64,000 bases of DNA from Blastomyces gilchristii SLH14081 (Eukaryota > Ascomycota > Eurotiomycetes > Onygenales > Ajellomycetaceae), in assembly GCF_000003855.2 (NCBI RefSeq), contig NW_003101679.1:2579379-2643378 (forward strand), written 5' to 3'. The stretch's first letter is position 1. Each line of letters opens with the position of its first letter. Below are positions 58,637-64,000 of the stretch, in pieces. Made by a program: the position numbers and the translations under genes. The notes beneath the pieces are model-generated. The model was not told where the DNA came from. It worked only from the letters and a program-made list of their open reading frames with translations, and ran no database searches.

Positions 58637-59833
58637 ATGCAGAACCTCTCAGAGGGTTTACTTGAAGCAGTAAGAAAAGCAGCTGAAATCGCTGAATCAG
58701 AATTGAAGCTTCATACATATATGAGAATTCTAAACAAGATCAAGGCCTTGCATACACAGTGACAGACTGAGATAGAAGTTAAACAACAATTGACATTCAC
58801 TGTGAATCAAGTATTCACTATGAAGAGCTTCACTGATGCAATCATCATCATTAATAAGAATAGAGAAAACCAGGTCTTAGATCTGCAGTGAAAGATCAAA
58901 CATTTACACAGACAGATGACTATGCTGAACCTGAAGATTTTATTATAATTATTCATAATCTCTTTAGAAGTGTACACATTATCAGAGACTGCTGCACAGG
59001 ATGAGAATCTGAGCATGAAATATATTAAGTCAGAAGATCTGTTCAAGTTATTAAGCTTTAATAATGACTGAAAAAATAATGCTGCAATCAGCTGACTAAG
59101 TCAGATGCAATCATATTATTGAATTGAATATGAACTCACAGACAGACAGTTAACAGAATTTCAACAAGTCTTAAGATCTGTCATATTTCTATGTAAAAAA
59201 GTGAAGTCATTATAAATGACTGATGAAAAGATGAATCTCACAGACTCAGAGTGATATTTATTCTTATAAATATGAAATAAGTTTTTCAAATCAATCTTGC
59301 ATAACTTTGAGAAAGTGAATATATAAGATAAGTATTATGAACACTTCACTGAGTGTAGATAAGTGAGTAATCTTATATTATACTTCACATACTTCAGCTT
59401 ACACTATCTTGTATTGAATGAAGAGCTTTCAACATCTTTCTATTTACATATCTTCATTCATGATCTTACACTCAAATTGAGAGTGGAATGAAAATGCTTA
59501 ATCTCATAATTAAGCACAGTGAAAGAAGTATACAACATTCTTATTATACAGAAATAAGTGAGTCAATTGTAATAGAAAATACTGTAATTGAGTATATCTC
59601 AGTGAAGAACAGATAATCAGACTTCTATGACACAAGTTATATACCTGAATATGATGAATCTAGATCTGAATGTCATCACTAAAGCACTGAATTCTCTGAA
59701 AAAGAAATTCTCTGAGTGAAAATCTTGATATTATGAGTATCAAGCTTGCTTTAACTGTGAATATTAAAATCATGATACAAAAGATTGCACACAGTGTGTA
59801 CAGTTAAGAGAAGTAAGAGAGTCAAAAAACTAG
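58637..59833 (+). pseudogene. Gypsy-3F gag relic
   Basis: ATG 58637 begins MQNLSEGLLEAVRKAAEIAE. The zinc knuckle CFNCEYxNHDTKDC at 59747-59788 is in the same frame, 370 codons on; its third-last residues are intact and one TAA replaces an expected aromatic codon. Gag ends at TAG 59831-59833, directly after the A AAA AAC heptamer. About 14 codons separate knuckle and stop, as usual for gag. Many TGA/TAA interrupt it. Upstream in-frame codons make the start uncertain. Confidence 0.75.
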
Positions 59834-59865
59834 CAGAATCAGTGAGCTTGAAGACACTCACTGAT
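59824..59865 (+). promoter_or_regulatory. -1 ribosomal frameshift signal of Gypsy-3 (A AAA AAC TAG plus 9-bp hairpin)
   Basis: In the gag frame the codons are TCA AAA AAC TAG, so the heptamer A AAA AAC (59824-59830) has exactly the X XXY YYZ phase and is followed at once by the gag stop. Seven bases later ATCAGTGAG (59838-59846) pairs perfectly with CTCACTGAT (59857-59865) around a 10-base loop. Pol is open in the -1 frame from the heptamer onward. Phase, stop, spacing and stem all agree with known retroviral signals. Activity is inferred. Confidence 0.78.
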
Positions 59866-62800
59866 ATTCTATGAAAAGTCTTCAAAGTGAAAGAGATGCC
59901 TGCATTAGAAGACTCTCTAAATCCTGTGAATTTCAAGAGAAAGCAGGCTTCTGACTGAGATGCAGGTGAGTATGAAGCAGACACTCATCTCAATGTCTTA
60001 AGACCTGAAATGTTAATGTATAAGAGACACTTGAATAAGAATTAAGAGATGACTATAAAAGTGTTAGCAGACACAGAAGCTTCTATATAATATATTAATA
60101 ATTATATAATCTGAAGACTGAAAGAGATTCACTGAGTGAAGAATATCTGATATATAAGATTATCTGATAACTGATATTTAATATTATCTATAAGAGTAAG
60201 AGTTCTCTTGCACTTTGAAGAATGATCTTGCTATATTTAAGTGTGAGAGCTGTAGAATGTGAAATATGATCTTATTCTCAAACTTAATTAATTTCAAAGA
60301 TTCAATCTGCAGATTCAATGACATACATGTTATATATAGTTGACTGATAGAAAAAAAATAATTCATATAATTCTATCAACTGATATGAGAAGGACATTTC
60401 ATATCTCTGATATAGAAGGATTAAATCTGCTTACATATTAACAAGCAAAGAGAATGATTTACAAGATCTCATTCAAAAGCATTCTTTATATTATACAGAA
60501 TCTGAAAGTGAAGAAAACCAAGATAAAGAATATACAGAAGAACAAGCATATGAAGAAGCTTCTGAAGAAGTATAAGAAGATCTTCTAAACAGATCTTTCA
60601 TCAGAATTGCTGTTAGAATGAGGATTTGTACATGAGATTGATATGAAAGATGCAAAACCAGTCAATCAGAATGTGTACTCTCTGTCATAAACACATCTTG
60701 AAGAACAGAAGTATCAGATCACAGATCTTCTAGAATATAGTCTTATATAATTCTTATCAAGTGTGTGAGACTTTTCAGTTCTATTCATGAAAAAGGCAGG
60801 TGAGAAGTGATGAATGTGTATCAATTATCAAGCACTTAATAAGCTTACAATCAAGAATGAATATTCACTATCACAGATTCAACAACAGTTGAATACAGTT
60901 GAAAATACCTGATATCTATCAAAGATTGATCTTCTCTCAGAATACTGACAGATCTGTATAGATGAACTGTCAGTTTCATGAACTGTATTTAATATACAAT
61001 GAGAGAAGTTCAAATTCCTGATAATATCATTCAGTCTAATAAATATGTCTGTCATCTTTCAAACAATGATGAATATAATTCTTTATAAACAGAATGAAAT
61101 CTCATATCTTATATATCTTGATAATATTCTAGTCTTTTCAAACTTATATAATGAATATCTGAAGTATCTTGATAAATTGTTTATAACTCTGACTGAGCAT
61201 AAGCTCTATATTAAATTAACAAAGTGTGTGTTTGAAATAAAAGAGTTGAAGTTTGTAGAATATGTAGTGAGTGATGACTGTATACATCTCATTCTGAAGA
61301 AATTGAATATTATAGTGAATTAACCGCAGCTGAGAAATGTATATTATGTATAACAGTTTCTTAAGTTAGTCTCATATTACTGCAGATTTATCAAGAATTT
61401 TATATAAATATCTGCATCACTCTCAGATCTCTTAAGAGAAATAGATACTAATCTGTGAAAGAAGAAGTTTCATTCAATTATCTGAAATACTGTGTATAAG
61501 AAGGCTTTTCTCACACTGAGAAAATATGTGATAACATTCTCAGTGCTTATTCAATCAGAGTGTGATAAACCTTTCTATATTAAGATAGATGCATCTGATT
61601 GAGCTATTGAAGATGCTCTTCTACAGATGAGTAAGACCAGCAAGCTGCATCTGATAATGTATAATGATAGAAAACTATCAGATGCTGAGCTCAATTATTC
61701 AGTGTATGAAAAGGAATTGCTAGCAATCAAACACATGCTGGCATTGTGATAGATAGATATATTGACAATGAGCATATGACAACAGTGATTACAGATCATG
61801 AAAGTCTTATCTATCTATAATCAATGATGAAACCTTTTAAATACTTAGTATGTTGAATCTTGAAGTTCTAAGTGTATAATCTTAATGTCAAATACTGAAA
61901 GAGATCAGATGCTGTGATACTTGACACAATCAGTCACAGACTCAATTTCATGTATGAGAGTTCTGTGAATCAGGTATAAGAGAAGTTCATATTAAATATA
62001 CTGAGAAGATATAAGAAATCAGAATAAGTGAATATAATGATCTCTTGTTTAAAGAATGATAAGATGTTGAATGATAAGTATCTTATAAAAGTGATAGAAG
62101 AGATACTTCTGAACTTCAAGCTGAAGAAATTGAAAAATGATATTATGCTTTACTGTAATCTAGAATATGTGAAAGCTCTCTATCTAGAATACTTATTTAG
62201 ACATGACTTCATGACTCACATGTACAAGGAATTCAGTCACTTAGATAGCTCTGAACTCGTGAGTGTACTTGAATTAACAGTATACTGATCAAGCATAGCT
62301 GAGAATATTCAGATATATGCTTATAAGTGCTTGAATTATCAGGTTGCAAAAGAATCTAAGAAAGGATTAGAATATAAGAAAGTATAATATCAGATGAAAT
62401 ATATGATACAATTATTTAAATGATGAGAAGTGAATCTCATAGACATATTACTGTGAACACTAAATGAAAATTATTGAATAATCACTGCTATTGACTACAC
62501 TACTGACTGATCAGTTGTAAAAGCAGTTTCAGAGATAATAGAAAAGATGATGACAAAGTTTCTATATGATAAGATCTATATCAACTATGAAATACTGTGT
62601 GAGATTCTAGCTGATAATGATGTGAATCTTATAGAAGAAGTGATGAGGCATTTCATAGATTAGTTACAGACAAGACATTGTAGAATAACACTATATCATC
62701 TGTGAATAAACAGAAGAATAGAACACTTGAATAAAATTCTGAACAACATACTGATTAAATATCTAGTGAGTAAGTCTATGAGATTATGAAATGAATATCT

Positions 62801-63556
62801 CAGTCAGATACTATTAGTCACATGCATTCAGCAGCATGCAGTCTTCAAGCATTCATCATTCTATCTGTTGTATGAACTGCATCCGCGCATCTCAGAGAAT
62901 ACTTTGAAAAAGATGAGAGAGAGAAGAGCAGTTGCAGACACAACAGTTACAGACACAGCTGAAATAGCAGTTATGAACACAGTAGTAGCAGTTGCAGATG
63001 CAGCAGTCACAGATATGAAATCAAGATTAAAAGAGATCAGTTATGCATATGTAAAAGCTAATAAGTTACTTCTGAACTGAGCAATTCAATCAAAAAGAAT
63101 ACAAGACTCACTAGTTAAGAAATTAAGTCTCAAGATGAGAATATAAATTCTTGTATATAATGAGAATTCTGAGAAGTTTCAATCTAGATGATTTAAGCTC
63201 TATAAAATACTCAAATCACATTCTCAGAGAACATATGCATTGAAGGAATCAGAGAGACAGGTCTTACATAACTTAATAAATAATTCACATCTTATGAAGA
63301 TAAAGATGTAAGACTTAAGTGAATTATGATTATTCACAGCACTATTATCAGTGTTGAAAAAGAAGAGACTTATAATTGAAAAGTCTTACAAAGTAAGAGA
63401 AATCATAGATGCTTACAAATCAGATAGTCTCACTTATTCTAGTCTTTTCATAATTACAAGAAAAGAATGAGAAGTAATAAAGAAATCAGATAAATATCTC
63501 ACTTCAATAAGTGATAAGACTGTAGCTGATTGTATGATAACATGCTGTAAATAGTA
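59824..63556 (+). pseudogene. Gypsy-3F pol relic: protease, RT, RNase H, integrase
   Basis: Frame -1 to gag. KKLAESVSLKTLTDIL leads to protease ADTEAS (60067-60084, DTGAS in the family) and RT. RT has open frame 61045-61323 with YLDNILVF (61111-61134; YLDD in the family). A frame change near 61750, compared with Gypsy-3G, marks an indel. The integrase zinc region (CLNYQ) is at about 62330, then IITAIDYTTD (62482-62511) and ILADNDVNLIEEVMRHF (62604-62655), the acidic D-D part of the triad. A repetitive linker AVADTTVTDTAE and RLKEISYAYVKANKLLLN follow, then the tail to about 63556. Empty target of SINE-2 at 62709-62735. Disabled by TGA/TAA. Confidence 0.78.
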
Positions 63557-63608
63557 GATATAACATAATAAAGAGTGATCTCAGAGTGACAGACTTACAC
63601 ATAAGTCA

Positions 63609-63984
63609 TTATTATTATTATTATTATTATTCTTTCATTATACTCATATGCAAGCGGAGCTTATAATGAGTCCTTGCGTGATGTTAAATACAGGTCAAGT
63701 GTTGGTTATACAGGAGGAAATACAGGTGTTAAGACCATGCCAAGACAACAAGAACACAGGAAAATACAAAGAAGTGACAATTAGATACATGCAATAATAA
63801 CTTCCCAGCCCAGGAACATAGAGCAATTCATTAGAGTGATTTGTACACCTCTGTATTTATTAGAAACCTGAGGTGCTTGAGTTCCGGATTTAATGTATCC
63901 TCTGCGGGTTTCGAACCCACGCGACTTGGTTTCCCACGCCAAGGTGCTACCAGGTGGCCGCATTAACCATTCAGCCACCGGGGC
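63609..63984 (-). mobile_element. SINE-3, youngest-looking copy of the tRNA-derived SINE
   Basis: Flanked by near-identical 13-bp duplications (TACACATAAGTCA 63596-63608; TACATATGAGTCA 63985-63997). On the minus strand: A box TGGCTGAATGG (63977-63967), B box GGTTCGAAACC (63917-63907), body, (AAT)n tail at 63609-63630. It keeps ACCGGGGC, CACGCCAAGG and CACGCGACTTGG, so it escaped most hypermutation. The 65-codon open frame across it on the minus strand is not a gene. Confidence 0.92.
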
Positions 63985-64000
63985 TACATATGAGTCAGAT

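Larger units (their letters stand above)
58007..64000 (+). mobile_element. Gypsy-3F, Ty3/Gypsy element, 3' end outside window
   Basis: Starts with a 167-bp 5' LTR, then leader, gag (58637-59833), pol (-1 frame) to about 63556, and SINE-3 at 63609-63984. It is inserted in Gypsy-3E in opposite orientation; bases before it read AGACC(T). It is the only Gypsy-3 copy here with gag. Confidence 0.85.

Noticed and set aside
63890..63984. Functional tRNA gene
   Set aside because: It has A and B boxes, but the anticodon arm is not a clean 5-bp/7-base structure, and the unit continues into a shared body with an (AAT)n tail and target duplications, so it is a SINE head.

Overview
The window is a stack of nested, hypermutated transposable elements. 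I see no host gene. The element mix points to a filamentous fungus, most likely a Pezizomycotina ascomycete: chromodomain-bearing Ty3/Gypsy elements, a Tad1-like LINE with RNase H, a pogo/Fot1-type DNA transposon, a short-LTR Copia and a DUF3716-type cysteine domain. Species is not assigned. The sequence is AT-rich. Nearly every coding region is broken by TGA/TAA/TAG codons at places where the family should have Trp, Gln or Arg. LTR pairs show why: C is changed to T mainly before G or C (and G to A on the other strand), while CpA is largely spared. This resembles RIP but differs from the classical Neurospora CpA preference.

Element names below are provisional. Outer layer: Gypsy-1A (+) runs from before base 1 to 54761 and is cut into segments 1-199, 2501-2568, 34551-36930, 46613-47258 and 52941-54761. 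Inserted in it, left to right: a complete pogo-like transposon (200-2500, TA target duplication); a LINE nest (2569-34550) flanked by a 12-bp duplication; a 5'-truncated minus-strand LINE (36931-46612, 13-bp duplication); and Gypsy-2D (47259-52940, AAGCT duplication). The LINE nest holds SINE-1, a complete Gypsy-1B (5465-12712, TCAAT), Gypsy-2H (16804-22553, with a 304-base assembly gap), a Gypsy-3G fragment carrying SINE-2, and a complete minus-strand Copia (27772-33470, CAAGC). The minus-strand LINE holds a complete Gypsy-2C (37095-42672, CTCAG) and an unmutated hAT-like MITE (44746-45251) inserted in the reverse transcriptase active-site codons. Right of Gypsy-1A come a sliver of Gypsy-2E, the 3' end of Gypsy-3E (minus), and Gypsy-3F (plus, running off the window end), which carries SINE-3.

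The most interesting points are these. (1) Textbook -1 ribosomal frameshift signals join gag to pol in Gypsy-3 (A AAA AAC then TAG, followed by a 9-bp hairpin) and in Gypsy-2 (G GGA AAA, eroded to GAGAAAA by the hypermutation in two other copies). (2) Gypsy-3 carries, antisense to its own genes and between pol and the 3' LTR, an extra gene with a DUF3716-like cysteine pattern. (3) A tRNA-derived SINE family has three copies with clear target duplications; its 3' end matches that of the LINE, which suggests the LINE moves it. (4) The CpG/CpC-directed hypermutation spares some LTRs, the MITE and SINE-3, so insertions can be ranked in time.
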